From contig CM044964.1 of the NCBI GenBank assembly GCA_024516035.1, positions 20,342,931-20,406,930 on the forward strand: a stretch of DNA of 64,000 nucleotides. The letters are read 5' to 3'. Below the pieces are notes generated by a model. It saw nothing but the letters and a program-made list of their open reading frames with translations. It was not told the origin of the DNA and made no database searches. The DNA comes from Bactericera cockerelli (lineage: Eukaryota > Arthropoda > Insecta > Hemiptera > Triozidae). Below, piece by piece: positions 32,685 through 43,000 of this stretch (within the stretch, counting starts at the first letter, position 1; the number at the start of each line of letters is the position of its first letter). The translations under genes were made by a program, and so were the position numbers.

Positions 32685-32750
32685 GGGGGTAGAAAATGCA
32701 TTGAACATGAACCTCGCCTGGTTACCTTCCACTAAAGAGTGTTATTATTA
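32685..32750 (+). mobile_element. SINE family D body fragment
   Basis: GGGGTAGAAAATGCATTGAA and CCTCGCCTGGTTACCTTCCA, then AAAGAGTGTTATTATTA. Confidence 0.55.
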
Positions 32751-32784
32751 TAATCACAGCGCATTTGAATCAGCTGTTATTAAT

Positions 32785-32978
32785 AATAATAACGCCTTAT
32801 TAATACTGCCCGATTAAGACTATTAAGTCCCATTATTCCAGCAGCAAGTCCAAGACGTATTATTAGGTGGTAAAAATACCAAATGGAAGAATGACATGTC
32901 ATGTCCCGGCTGGGTTTCGAAACCACGACCTCTGGACTACCGGACCGCCGCCTTTACCACTGATTTACCGGGACACAC
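32785..32978 (-). mobile_element. tRNA-derived SINE, family F
   Basis: Body CTGGAATAATGGGACTTAAT-type and B box TGGTTTCGAAACCCAGCC on the minus strand. The head CCCGGTAAATCAGTGGTAAA is single. Confidence 0.68.
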
Positions 32979-33244
32979 AACTGTTAAGTGACAGAGGCTT
33001 GGATTAACAAATTCTAGATATCTATAATCCTGTGAAAAAGGAAATAGAAAGAAAAGAAATAATGAGAACCAATAGACATGTGCATGACGTAGTAAGGGAA
33101 GGAAACATGGATAGAGATAAATGATGCAAGAATGAGGCACAAAAATGGAACAAATGGAAGACATTTTGGGAATGGGGAGAGAGAGAGAGAAAAGAAGATA
33201 CAGGGCTTCTATAAAGTCTCACGCAGGCCTTGGTTTCTCGGAAA

Positions 33245-33445
33245 CAACTCCAAAGTGGTAGTCAAGTGGTTAAAGAGCTAGTCTGGTAATCCAGGTAGCG
33301 TAGGGATCCGTTGGTGAATTTTTTCTCAATAATTTGAGTTTGTGACCACATAATAATAAAACTCTGAGGGTTAGGTGGTAGAAAATGCTTTGAGTATTAA
33401 CCTCACCTTTTGGTTACCTTCCACTAAAGAGTTTTATTATTATTA
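33245..33445 (+). mobile_element. tRNA-derived SINE, family D
   Basis: Head AAGTGGTAGTCAAGTGGTTA (A box), AGGGATCCGTTGGTGAATTT (weak B box), then GAGTTTGTGACCACATAATA, AGGGTTAGGTGGTAGAAAAT and GTTACCTTCCACTAAAGAGT with a TTATTATTA tail. Confidence 0.72.
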
Positions 33446-33611
33446 TTATATCAAAAATGTAAAAATCCGTAGTTCCTTATTTTTTAAAAGATTTAATTTT
33501 TTCTGATGATAGAAAAAAAAAAAAAAAAAAAAATGTCTGCACCGTCTCAGGTAGGCTGGATCAACTTTTTTGAAATCTTAAATGGAATTGAAATGTCTTG
33601 TGACATATTTT

Positions 33612-33668
33612 TATTTTTTAATTTGGGTTTACCTTCGCTTTCTACTGCAAGGTCATATCACAACGGTA
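33612..33668 (-). mobile_element. 5S-derived SINE, severely 5'-truncated
   Basis: Only the 3' end remains on the minus strand: CCGTTGTGATATGACCTTGC, AGTAGAAAGCGAAGGTAAAC. It abuts the palindromic region at 33669-33800. Confidence 0.6.
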
Positions 33669-33721
33669 AAATATTGTTTTAAAGGTTTAAAGGTCTCATT
33701 GAGAGAAGTTCTTCTCTAAAT

Positions 33722-33797
33722 ATGTGGCATATTGTTTCAAAGGCTTCATTGAGAGAAGAACTTCTCTCAATGAAGCCTTTAAAACAATATGCCACAC
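33722..33797. repeat. Near-perfect palindrome, ~36-bp arms
   Basis: GTGGCATATTGTTT, one mismatched base, then AAAGGCTTCATTGAGAGAAG, followed after AA by the reverse complement. A third, partial copy of the arm lies at 33669-33720 (AATATTGTTTTAAAGG, CATTGAGAGAAG). Confidence 0.75.
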
Positions 33798-34079
33798 GAC
33801 ATACCATTCTGTTGATTTTTTTACAATTGGACAACTTTAATCACTGTCACAGCGCATTATGTCAGCTGTTATTTCATAGTAGCGTGGATTTAGAAATCCT
33901 CAATATCAAACACTAGATTCACCCTGTATTAGGGGTGAAAATAAAGGGATTCACGAGAAAGACAGGAGGCAGCAGAGATTGAAATTTAGTTTTCAATTTC
34001 GGATCCAAAGAATTACAAATCTCATCAAGGCAGATGCGAAAATGGATGAGAACGAAAAGGTACACGAGCAAGAGGAAGG

Positions 34080-34121
34080 AAAGGGGATTTGTGAGAGATA
34101 GTATAAATGGGATGCGATGGG

Positions 34122-34183
<62 letters not shown>

Positions 34184-34918
34184 GAAAGAGTAAGCGAAAG
34201 CGAAAGCAAAAGAGCAGAAGAAAGAAGAAGAGAACGAGAAAGACAGAAAGAGAAAGAAAGAGAAAAAAGGGAAGGAGAAAGAGTAAGCGAAAGCAAAAGA
34301 GAAGAAGAAAGAAGAAGAGAACGAGAAAGACAGAAAGAGAAAGAAAGAGAAAAAAGGGAAGGAGAAAGAGTAAGCGAAAGCAAAAGAGAAAAAGAAAGAA
34401 GAAGAGAAAGAGAAAGACAGAAAAAGAAAGAGAAAGAACGAGAAAAAAGGGAGGGAGAAAGAGTAAGCGAAAGCAAAAGAGAAAAAGAAAGAAGAAGAGA
34501 ACGAGAAAGACAGATAGAGAGAAAAATAGAAGGAGATGGGAAGAAAGGATGGATTATGGTAGGCATAAAAGAGGGAGAGAGGGGATTTGTGAGAGACAAT
34601 ATAAATGGGATTAATGAAAGAGAAGGAAGAGAGAGAAACAGAGAAAAAGAGAAGGAAAGGAAAGAGAAAGAGAAAGAAAAGAAAAAAGATATTTTGATAG
34701 GCATAAAACAGGGAGAAAATTTCTGAGAGAATATAAATGGAATGAAAGAAAGAGAGAGAGAGAGAATAGAAAAATAAAGAGAAAAAGTAAGGGAAAGAGA
34801 AAGAAAAAAAGATAAAGAGATATAGGAAGGTAGGAGATATTATGGTAGGCATAAAACAGGGAGAAGGGGGATTAGTGAGAGAATATAAATGGAATGAAAG
34901 AAAGAAAGAAAGAGAAAC

Positions 34919-34963
<45 letters not shown>

Positions 34964-34980
34964 GGAGAAAGGATTGAATA
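34080..34980 (+). repeat. GA-rich tract with internal ~111-bp repeats
   Basis: GAGTAAGCGAAAGCAAAAGA, GAACGAGAAAGACAGAAAGA and AAAAAAGGGAAGGAGAAAGA recur four times. GGGATTTGTGAGAGA and ATATAAATGG recur on a longer scale. The Arg/Glu/Lys-rich plus frame and Ser/Phe/Leu-rich minus frames follow from composition. Confidence 0.7.
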
Positions 34981-35289
34981 ATCCTTTGTCCTGAAATTTG
35001 ATGAACTGTTGAAGAAAATTCAAGCCTATAAAATGGAGCAGCCTGGATTCAACCTGCTCTTTAATATCATTATGATTAGGTCTTTGTCCATGTATCCTAC
35101 ATTATTCTATGACAGCAATACAGCATTAAATTTACTGCTTCATATTTGACCCTATATTAATAAAGGTTTAAAAAAAACTTCTTTATAACTGCGATCAAAC
35201 GACATGCTTTTCAACCAATTATTCAACATGTTGAATTAATCAAAGCGGACAACTTAATTATGATGAAAAGAGCAATATGGATTCGTCTC

Positions 35290-35422
35290 ATCTTAAAGGG
35301 TTGCTACATAGTCATAAAGGGTTGCTACATAGTCATAAAGGGTTGCTACATACTCATAAAGGGTTGCTACATACAGAAAGGATTGCTACATAAACATAAA
35401 GGGTTGCTACATATTACAAACA
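35290..35422 (+). repeat. 22-bp tandem repeat, ~6 copies
   Basis: AAAGGGTTGCTACATAGTCA with small variants repeats at 22-bp spacing. Confidence 0.8.
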
Positions 35423-35429
35423 TACATAA

Positions 35430-35710
35430 AGAGTTACGAAATAGTCTGTCTCACAGCCGTTTTTATTTCGTAACCATGAAACAGGAGCTACTGTAGACGC
35501 TTGTGGTCTGTGTTGCAGCCTACCCATCCCGTATAGTATGCCTTGCGTCTCATTTAGATGCTGGGTCAACACGAGCGCACCGGAAGGTATCCCTTGCAAA
35601 CAACTGTGACCAAATTATGAATACAATTTTTTGTCTGCGCGGGGGTTCGAACACGGGATCTTCCGCACGGCAAGCGAGTGCTTAACCACTGACCTATTGG
35701 AGTGGAAATT
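35430..35710 (-). mobile_element. tRNA-derived SINE family B, full length
   Basis: Minus strand: CAATAGGTCAGTGGTTAAGC (A box), GATCCCGTGTTCGAACCCCC (B box), ATACCTTCCGGTGCGCTCGT, ACTATACGGGATGGGTAGGC and GTAGCTCCTGTTTCATGGTT. Confidence 0.78.
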
Positions 35711-35767
35711 CAAAATGATACAAATAGAATTCGTGCTACTAATGAGAAAAAATTCTCGGACTAACCA

Positions 35768-36005
35768 ACGTTGATGGCATGTTGAATACACCAATTATTG
35801 TTCTATCACTGAAGTCAAGCAACTTTCAGCGAGGTTAGGACTTGGATGGGTGACCATTCAAGTTCGATTCCTTGTGATGCTGGCTATTTCCGGCCCAACT
35901 CAGGCTGTGTACCTGTACATCTAGTACAACTTCTCACTTTTCTGTTCTGTTTATACTGTGTAAGGTTAATCTAGCAAAGTGAGGTAAAAACCTCCGTCTC
36001 AATTA
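35768..36005 (+). mobile_element. 5S-derived SINE with ~50-bp internal insert
   Basis: AACGTTGATGGCATGTTGAA head and GACTTGGATGGGTGACCATT control region are clear. The core is broken after CTCAGGCTGTGTAC by a segment with CATCTAGTACAACTTCTCAC that also occurs at 56003-56040. Confidence 0.7.
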
Positions 36006-36449
36006 TCCTAATATATTAAATGTACGACATGTAAGTGTTTTCAAACTTAATACGAATTTATTGGACAAAATTGAGATCTTAAGTTAACACATTCAGCGCC
36101 ACGTGTGCCTGTACACGATTGTCGTGGTCCGTGGAAGTCTAGGTATTGGTTTTTTTTTTATCCAGAAAAATATCTATCTGGTGACTTTTTATGGCTGTTT
36201 GAGTCTACATACCTCTTAGGTACAAATCTTAAATAAAAAAAGTTGGTCCACTGAACCATATTACCAAAAAACCCTTGGCGCTGAATGTGTTAAGCATTCG
36301 TTTCCAAATTTGAAACAGTATGGAAAATCTAAACTAAACAACAGAAGTAATGAAAAAACGTATTTTAACTTCTTCAATATTTTATATGGAGTATATTTAA
36401 ACCCAACAAACGACCTTTTTTTTTTTTTAAAAAAAAAAAGATAAAGAGC

Positions 36450-36735
36450 TAGTTGTTGTGTTATTATATCACAATTTTAGTGGGTAGCAGCGACATTACG
36501 CGAACTAATGCTTATGCATCATATCTACCAACCATCATATTCCAATATCAATCTCGTAATGCCGCCACTGGTCGTTGCCCATTCTACAACTACCCCAATA
36601 TTGTACTCACGAGGCTAGGGTAGGCCCCGACATCCAAAGTACAGATCCGAAAAATTCCGACCTCGCCGGGATTCGAACCCGGGTCACCTGGAGTACAAGC
36701 CGAGCGTGCTACCGCTAGGCCAAGGTGACTGCTTA
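36450..36735 (-). mobile_element. tRNA-derived SINE, family C, full length
   Basis: Minus strand: GTCACCTTGGCCTAGCGGTA (A box), GGTGACCCGGGTTCGAATCC (B box), TTTTTCGGATCTGTACTTTG, GTCGGGGCCTACCCTAGCCT, ending near TCACTAAAATTGTGATATAA-like sequence. It has a single-copy head. Confidence 0.8.
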
Positions 36736-37003
36736 AAATTCCTTTTAAAAGATTCAGTAACCTATGAAGAATTTTTTTTTAATTTTCCATATTTTCCCAA
36801 ATAATCATGTCTGTCTCTCCAATATGAAAACGGAGCACTAGTTTTGACAAGCACAGGAGTAACGTTTCAAATGCGTGAAATTGAATATGTCGCAAATTTT
36901 GACACATGGCTTCACAAAAACATACACGTTGCTACAGTAAACATACAAAGTTTATACATAAACGTACATAGATGTACATAGATGACATAATATTTAAAGT
37001 ATA

Positions 37004-37623
37004 CAGGGTGACCAAGTTTTTTTTATTATAGAAAATTACAGAATCAACTAAAGGAGACATACTAACAATAAAAATAATCTCAAGTATTGAAAATAAAAAT
37101 CACTTGAAAAAAAGTTTTCACATAAAAAACAACCTTGAATTTACCAAAAATAAGTGAAAATGGTTCTCAAGATCTCATGTCTTTGTGTATTGTAATTAAT
37201 AAGTAATATTTCTTACAATCAATAATAATATTTTTATTCATTCATCATTAGGGTGACCTCATCGTGAACGGTGATAGCCGGACAGTGGAGGAATGACTCA
37301 GCACTTCTACCACAGTCTCTACAAGAAGGCTAATGACTGAAAAAGGCCACCAGAACCAAGCTAAGGCTGGTCTGCTCCCTGCTTATAGTCCCCCAACCAG
37401 ACTTTATTCGGTTTTCAATAATATTCATAGTTAAAAAAAATTCACATTAAGTAAATACTTAATACCTAACATTTTGAATCTATATTTGCATGCGTTATTG
37501 TTTTGTTCCTATGTCCAATAAATAGACAGCGAATTCCGAAAAATTATCTAGAGATAAATTAGTCTTAAAATGTTCCCTAGAATTAATTCTGAAAATTTAT
37601 GTAAAAAACCCTTGGACACCCTG
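37004..37623. mobile_element. TA-flanked element with CAGGGTG ends
   Basis: Left CAGGGTGACCAAG and right CTTGGACACCCTG are inverted apart from two mismatches and sit between TA dinucleotides. A SINE-E copy (37240-37405) lies inside. The type matches Tc1/mariner-class non-autonomous elements; no transposase is visible. Confidence 0.6.
37240..37405 (-). mobile_element. SINE-E copy nested in a TA-flanked element
   Basis: Minus strand GTCTGGTTGGGGGACTATAA, TTCTGGTGGCC, CTCCACTGTCCGGCTATCAC and a short (ATGA)n tail. Confidence 0.68.
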
Positions 37624-37723
37624 TATATTTCACATCCAATCCACCTCTCCTAGGAAAGGGTACGTAAATTTCAATTTCCTTGACAGACGTGAAAATTTCG
37701 ACTCCCAATTCGAATTAATAACT

Positions 37724-38130
37724 CCACACACACACATACACACACACTCAAACACACACCACACGCACACACACACACACAAACACGAACACACACAAAC
37801 ACACACAAGAACATACGAACACACACACAAACACAGAGTATCTCTCTCTCTCTCACACATACACACAAACAGACTCACACACCCACCCACTCTCTCTCTC
37901 TCTCTCACACTCCTCCTCCTTATTTTTCCTTCTTCCCTTCCTCCTTCTCCTCCTCCTTCCCCCTCTCATTCTCTCTCCTCCTCCTTATTTTTACTTTTTC
38001 CCTTCCTTCTTCTCCTTCCCTCTCTCATTCTCTCTCCTCCTTCCCTCCTCATTCCCTTCCTCCTTCTCCTCCTTATTCCCTCTCCTCCTCCTTCTTTTTA
38101 CTTCTTCCCTCTCTCCTTCTCCTCCTGCTT
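37724..38130. repeat. CA-rich then CTCCTT-rich low-complexity DNA
   Basis: ACACACAC text to about 37900 is followed by CCTCCTCC/TTCTTCCC text. There is no gene. Confidence 0.8.
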
Positions 38131-38269
38131 AGTTCTCCTGTTTCCTCTGGGACCAAACCATTGTTATCTCCTCGTTGAAATTCATATTGAAAGTTGCGTG
38201 TTTGTCTTTACCTCTTCGGTAGTGAAAATTTCGAATTTTGGGCATACGTAATTACATATTCATATTATT

Positions 38270-38440
38270 TACAAATTTAATTTACCATATTTGTGTTGAC
38301 CACAATCGTGATATCAGAACTACTCAAACTCGCTTTGCTAAAAATACATAATAAATTGACTAAACTTGGGACATGAAAAACCAACCTCCAGGTTACAAGT
38401 CCGCCGCCTTATCGATAAAGCTACTAAGGTCGATTCTATT
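38270..38440 (-). mobile_element. tRNA-derived SINE, family G
   Basis: Minus strand: CGACCTTAGTAGCTTTATCG, GGCGGACTTGTAACCTGGAG, CACGATTGTGGTCAACACAA. Confidence 0.6.
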
Positions 38441-38504
38441 ATGTACATTGTACATAAAATTATACATAAAAAAATGAAGAAAATAAAAACAATAAATTTC
38501 AAAA

Positions 38505-38700
38505 TAAGAACAGACAGACACAAAAACAAAGTTGCTCAGGAGGTTATGAAACGCTTCAAAAATATGGAAGTGATTTAGTATAAAATTTCAAAGGTTGGCT
38601 TTGGAGATACAAGTGATTTAGTATAAAATTTCAAAGGTTGGCTTTGGAGATACAAGTGATTTAGTATAAAATTTCAAAGGTTGGCTTTGAAACAATGTGA
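38505..38700 (+). repeat. Dispersed-repeat fragment then 46-bp tandem repeat
   Basis: AAAGTTGCTCAGGAGGTTAT belongs to the family seen at 15.5 and 29.7 kb. Then GTGATTTAGTATAAAATTTC and AAAGGTTGGCTTTGGAGATA repeat about 2.7 times. Confidence 0.65.
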
Positions 38701-38847
38701 ACCAGTCACGGGGTAGTATTGTGTCCATAATTGGCAGTGTATAATTTGTTTTTTTTGGCAGTTTATTAACTTGGAACACGAAAAAACGACCTCCAGATTA
38801 CGAGTCCAGCTGATTATGTATCAAGTTACTGAGGTCGGTTTTTTCCT

Positions 38848-38950
38848 CAGTGGTAAAGGCGGTACTCTGTGAATCCAGAGATTCCAGAGGTCGTGGGTTC
38901 TAAACCCAGCCGGGACATGACAAATATTATTCCACACAGTCCGACTTCAG
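38848..38950 (+). mobile_element. tRNA-derived SINE, family F
   Basis: TCCTCAGTGGTAAAGGCGGT (A box) and GAGGTCGTGGGTTCTAAACC (B box), then CCAGCCGGGACATGACAAAT. Confidence 0.62.
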
Positions 38951-39034
38951 CACCTCATTCAATAATAACAATTTTTATGAGAGATTGTTATGAACATATA
39001 GCTTACATTTCAATTTATTACAAGATTGTTTGAT

Positions 39035-39100
39035 CTTATTTGATTAACATTGAGGACCATGGGAAGTCCTTCAGACATTTCTCAATGTCAATCAAATAAG
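39035..39100. repeat. Hairpin, 20-bp arms
   Basis: CTTATTTGATTAACATTGAG (39035-39054) pairs with 39081-39100 except one base. Confidence 0.7.
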
Positions 39101-39631
39101 AACAAAAATTCTGTGTAATTGTATGAAAGAAACCGAAATCAACCTTTAGAACTAAATTTTCTTAAACTCGGTATATTACTTTATTAAAATTTAATTTTCT
39201 CATGGGTAACTTACCTATGAATTCAAGTTTTCCCTACTGAACACTACAAATCCTAATATAATAAGAAATATCCTGGCTTGAAAAAAAAAAAAAAAAAAAT
39301 GAAAAAAATCTCTTGATAAAAATAAAAACTTTGCCAACAATGCTCTAGTCTTTAATTATTATTATTATTATTATTCAACAATTTAGATCAATCTTTATTT
39401 ACAATTTTTTATATACAGGTGCAGTCAAAAGGAATAATTAATTAAATATAAACAAAGTTTGATCAAGGGTGGTGATAATGCCTTTGGCATTCTCTTCCGC
39501 ACCACCCTTGATAACAGGATATAAAAACAGTTGGAAAGTATAATACAAAATATTTACAATTAAAACAAAATTAACAATTAAAATTTGATAAGGGGCGGGG
39601 GGGGGGGGGTATTAGCAACTTATATATGTTA

Positions 39632-42580
39632 TTAATCCAAGGTAAACATATATTCTTTTAATTTCATCTTAAACGACGTACGACTTTCCGAGATTCTCAG
39701 TTCCTCTGGAAGTCGATTCCACAACCTTGCAGCATTAACAGCGAAACTCTTGCTCATGAAATCTGTATGATGAATGGGGATATCTAGAAGATGACGAGAT
39801 CGTGTGTTGTGTGAGTGAAAAGTTTGTAATGAATGAAATGAAGAATGAAGATATGAAGGTGATGATTCTTCGTTCATTAATTTCCACAAAAGACATAATG
39901 TCTGATGCTCCAGTCTTCTCGTAATAGTCAACCACGTCAGCGATCTTCTGAGGTCAGAAACATGGTCATATTTCTTCAACCCGAAGATATAACGTACGCA
40001 AGCATTTTGATAAATTTGAAGTTTTTTCATGAGTAATCCATTAATATTGCTAAAAACTACTCCTCCGTATTCAATAGTTGGGAAAATGAGAGAAGTACAT
40101 AAGAGCTTTTTTGTCTTAAAAGGTAAAAACCTTTTAAGACGATTTAAAGAATGAAATTTTCTGAAGACCCTTTTCCCAACATTAATGACTTGTGAGTTCC
40201 AAGATAGATTTGAATCGAATAGTAGGCCCAAGTTTTTAACTGAGTTAGAAAAAGGAATATTATTTGAGTTGAAGATAATTGGATGGACTGTAAGTTTCGA
40301 TAACCTATCAAGAAGGGGTGATGATCCTATTATAATACTTTGAAATTTCTTGGGATTTGGTAGGATGCCATGAACTACAGTCCACTCATATAATTTCTGC
40401 AGGTCAATATTAAGCATGCCAATAGCTTGATTAATATTATCGACTGAACAGTGTATATACAGTTGTAGATCATCAGCATATAAATGAAATGAACAATGTT
40501 GGAAATTTTTTCCGATGTCATTTATGAACATGGAAAACAATATGGGGCCTAAAATACTGCCTTGAGGGACACCTTTAGTAGTAAACAAATAGTTGGAATG
40601 ATGATCACCATCGAAGACAAATTGTTGGCGATTTCTCAGGTATGTTGAAAACCATTGCAAAACAGAAGATGAAAAGTTAAAATATTTTTGAAGTTTGATT
40701 AGAAGAATGTCAAAATCAACCGAATCGAAAGCTTTACTAAAGTCTGAAAGTAGAAGAATAGTAACTTGAGTTCTATCCATACTTCTACGGATATCATCAG
40801 TTACTTTCAGCAGTGCAGTAGTAGTGCTATGACCCGGTCGAAATCCAGATTGATAAGGATTGAACAGATTGTTGAAGTTACAGAAATTTATAATTTGCAA
40901 ATGCACAACTTTTTCAAGGACTTTGGAAAATATGGGTAAAAGTGAAATAGGACGAAAATCGTTCAATCCTTTGGGTTTAGAAATCTTGGGCAGAGGAACA
41001 ATACGACCAATTTTCCATTGCTGTGGAAATACGCCTGATGAAAGAGAGGAATTAATGATATGCGTTAAAGAAGGAACAATGGAATCTAGTATCAGCTTGA
41101 GGAAACAGATTGAGAAACCATCAGTACCAGCTGCATTAGATCTTATTGAAGAAAATGCCTGTCTTACATCTGCACATGAAACTTCCTGAAAGCAAAACTC
41201 AGGATGTGTTGGATCAGGTTGAGTAAGTATGTTGTTCATAATATTAAGCTTGTGGGTTGGATCTAGATTTACAGGCGGTGTTACAAATTGTTTATTCAGA
41301 TCATTTAGACTAAATCGAGGATCAATGCGCTTAGATGAATCATCCACATTTATACCAAGACTCCTTAAAAACTGCCAAAGTGATTTTTCATTTTTACATG
41401 ATGCAATACCCCGAGAGATATACAATTCTTTAGCGTCACGTACAGATCGATTACAGCTATTCCTAAGAAGTTTATATTTTTCATGATGTTGCTCCAATTT
41501 AGTTCTTCTATATTTGCTGTAAGCTCGATCTCTACGCTTCATAAGTTTTAAAATCTCGGGGTTCAGCCATGGCGTAGGTGGATATTTCACTTTAGCATTT
41601 TTTAAAGGAGCATGTTTATTAAGAAGCCTTGTTATTATACTTGTGAACAAATCAACTTTGGCATTAGTATCATTCAGTTCAGCCACGCTACTCCATTGAG
41701 AACTTTCTGCATCACTTATTAAATCATTATTGTCCATATTACGGAAATCCCTGAACCTGATTTTTCTGATAGAATATTTAATGTTACCTAGTTGATAAGC
41801 CATGAAAATTAAATCATGGTGAGAAAAACCAGGTGCAGAAATTTGCTCATAATATTGAACTTTACTGGACGATTTGACAAGTGTGAGATCTAACAAGCTG
41901 TCATGATTGTCCAAATGAAATGTAGGTTTTGAAGGTAAAATAGACAAATTGACTGACTTCATTAGATTCTTAAATCTTGTTGAATTCAGATTAGAAACCG
42001 TAAGATCACAATTGAAATCGCCCATGATAATAAAATCTTCATAGTGGGGCAAGAAAGCACTCAATAAAGTCTCGAGATCCTCAGAATAAGCAATAGCAGG
42101 CGGCCTGTAAACTACACCCAACATGAGCTTTTTATGACAGAATCTTACTTCCACCAAAAGGTACTCAACCTTCTTTGCGGCATTACCATCAGAACATTGA
42201 AGAACTGAAAAGTCAATACCGTCTCGAAGGTAAATACCTACTCCACCACAACGTGAATGCAGTCTGTCATTTCTTATGAGAGTATAGCCAGGGATAGAAG
42301 CTAGCACATCAGGTAATGTTGGTTTAAGAAAAGTTTCAGAAACAAGAATGGCATGAAAGCTTCTATTACCAAATGTTGCGAGTAGGTTGGCATGATGAGA
42401 TATAAGAGACTGGGCATTAATGTGGGAAACTCTGAACGAAGAGGAGTAAGGTGTCAACTGTTGTAATAATGCTGAGGAGAGTGGAGGAGCAACCAGTGAG
42501 TCTTCGGAATCAGTCGAGTCAGATGAAACATCAGAATATACGTTACCTGGAAAAACGAAAACATTAGAATCAGATAACAT
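39632..42580 (-). CDS. LINE ORF2: AP endonuclease and reverse transcriptase
   Basis: A 982-residue frame. The product nicks target DNA and copies its RNA from the nick in the nucleus. Residues ~45-265 form an exonuclease-endonuclease-phosphatase domain: INAQS at 54-58, SETF at 81-84, RNDR at 103-106, YRPP at 158-161, GDFN at 187-190, SLLDL at 228-232 and SHHD at 253-256. Residues ~515-765 are RT: RIVPLPK near 526, SDFSKAFD at 612-619, GVPQGSILGP at 670-679 and YADD at 701-704. The C terminus has HNTRSRH and ARLWNRLPEELR near 924-962, common to CR1, jockey and L2 relatives. Most relatives have SDH at the last endonuclease motif; here it reads SHHD. The start at 42580 is the first ATG of the open frame; a frame beginning upstream by shift is possible. 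Confidence 0.9.
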   Translation of the reverse strand: MLSDSNVFVFPGNVYSDVSSDSTDSEDSLVAPPLSSALLQQLTPYSSSFRVSHINAQSLISHHANLLATFGNRSFHAILVSETFLKPTLPDVLASIPGYTLIRNDRLHSRCGGVGIYLRDGIDFSVLQCSDGNAAKKVEYLLVEVRFCHKKLMLGVVYRPPAIAYSEDLETLLSAFLPHYEDFIIMGDFNCDLTVSNLNSTRFKNLMKSVNLSILPSKPTFHLDNHDSLLDLTLVKSSSKVQYYEQISAPGFSHHDLIFMAYQLGNIKYSIRKIRFRDFRNMDNNDLISDAESSQWSSVAELNDTNAKVDLFTSIITRLLNKHAPLKNAKVKYPPTPWLNPEILKLMKRRDRAYSKYRRTKLEQHHEKYKLLRNSCNRSVRDAKELYISRGIASCKNEKSLWQFLRSLGINVDDSSKRIDPRFSLNDLNKQFVTPPVNLDPTHKLNIMNNILTQPDPTHPEFCFQEVSCADVRQAFSSIRSNAAGTDGFSICFLKLILDSIVPSLTHIINSSLSSGVFPQQWKIGRIVPLPKISKPKGLNDFRPISLLPIFSKVLEKVVHLQIINFCNFNNLFNPYQSGFRPGHSTTTALLKVTDDIRRSMDRTQVTILLLSDFSKAFDSVDFDILLIKLQKYFNFSSSVLQWFSTYLRNRQQFVFDGDHHSNYLFTTKGVPQGSILGPILFSMFINDIGKNFQHCSFHLYADDLQLYIHCSVDNINQAIGMLNIDLQKLYEWTVVHGILPNPKKFQSIIIGSSPLLDRLSKLTVHPIIFNSNNIPFSNSVKNLGLLFDSNLSWNSQVINVGKRVFRKFHSLNRLKRFLPFKTKKLLCTSLIFPTIEYGGVVFSNINGLLMKKLQIYQNACVRYIFGLKKYDHVSDLRRSLTWLTITRRLEHQTLCLLWKLMNEESSPSYLHSSFHSLQTFHSHNTRSRHLLDIPIHHTDFMSKSFAVNAARLWNRLPEELRISESRTSFKMKLKEYMFTLD

Positions 42581-43000
42581 ATATTATAATTGCTACAAGG
42601 GACAGTAAATAAAAAAGGGGAGACAAGAGGGAGTATAAACAAGAAAGAGGAAGAGAGAAAAAAGAAAGAAAAAAAAGTGGAAGTAGGATCTGGGGCTATG
42701 TTACAAAAATATATATGTATATATAAATATATACAACAATAAAAAAAGAAGAGTAGGGAGGGGTAACTTTTTTCAAAGGTAAATCTTGGGAAAGAAAAAT
42801 TAAAAAAAAAAAAAAAAAAAAATCATTTATGTTTTAGTATCATATCAGAAAACAGAACAGTAAAAAAAAAAGAAAACACGAGTAAAAAATATACAATTAT
42901 ATAAAAGCACAGGGTAAACCAACCAAGGCAGTTGAACAGATGGTTGTATTAGAACAGAAATAATAAAATAATTATATCCTATCCAATACCATCACCTGTT

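Noticed and set aside
34034..35023. Arg/Glu-rich and Phe/Ser-rich frames of 230-332 codons as genes
   Set aside because: They overlay a GA-rich tract with ~111-bp internal repeats. Frames are open on both strands from composition alone.
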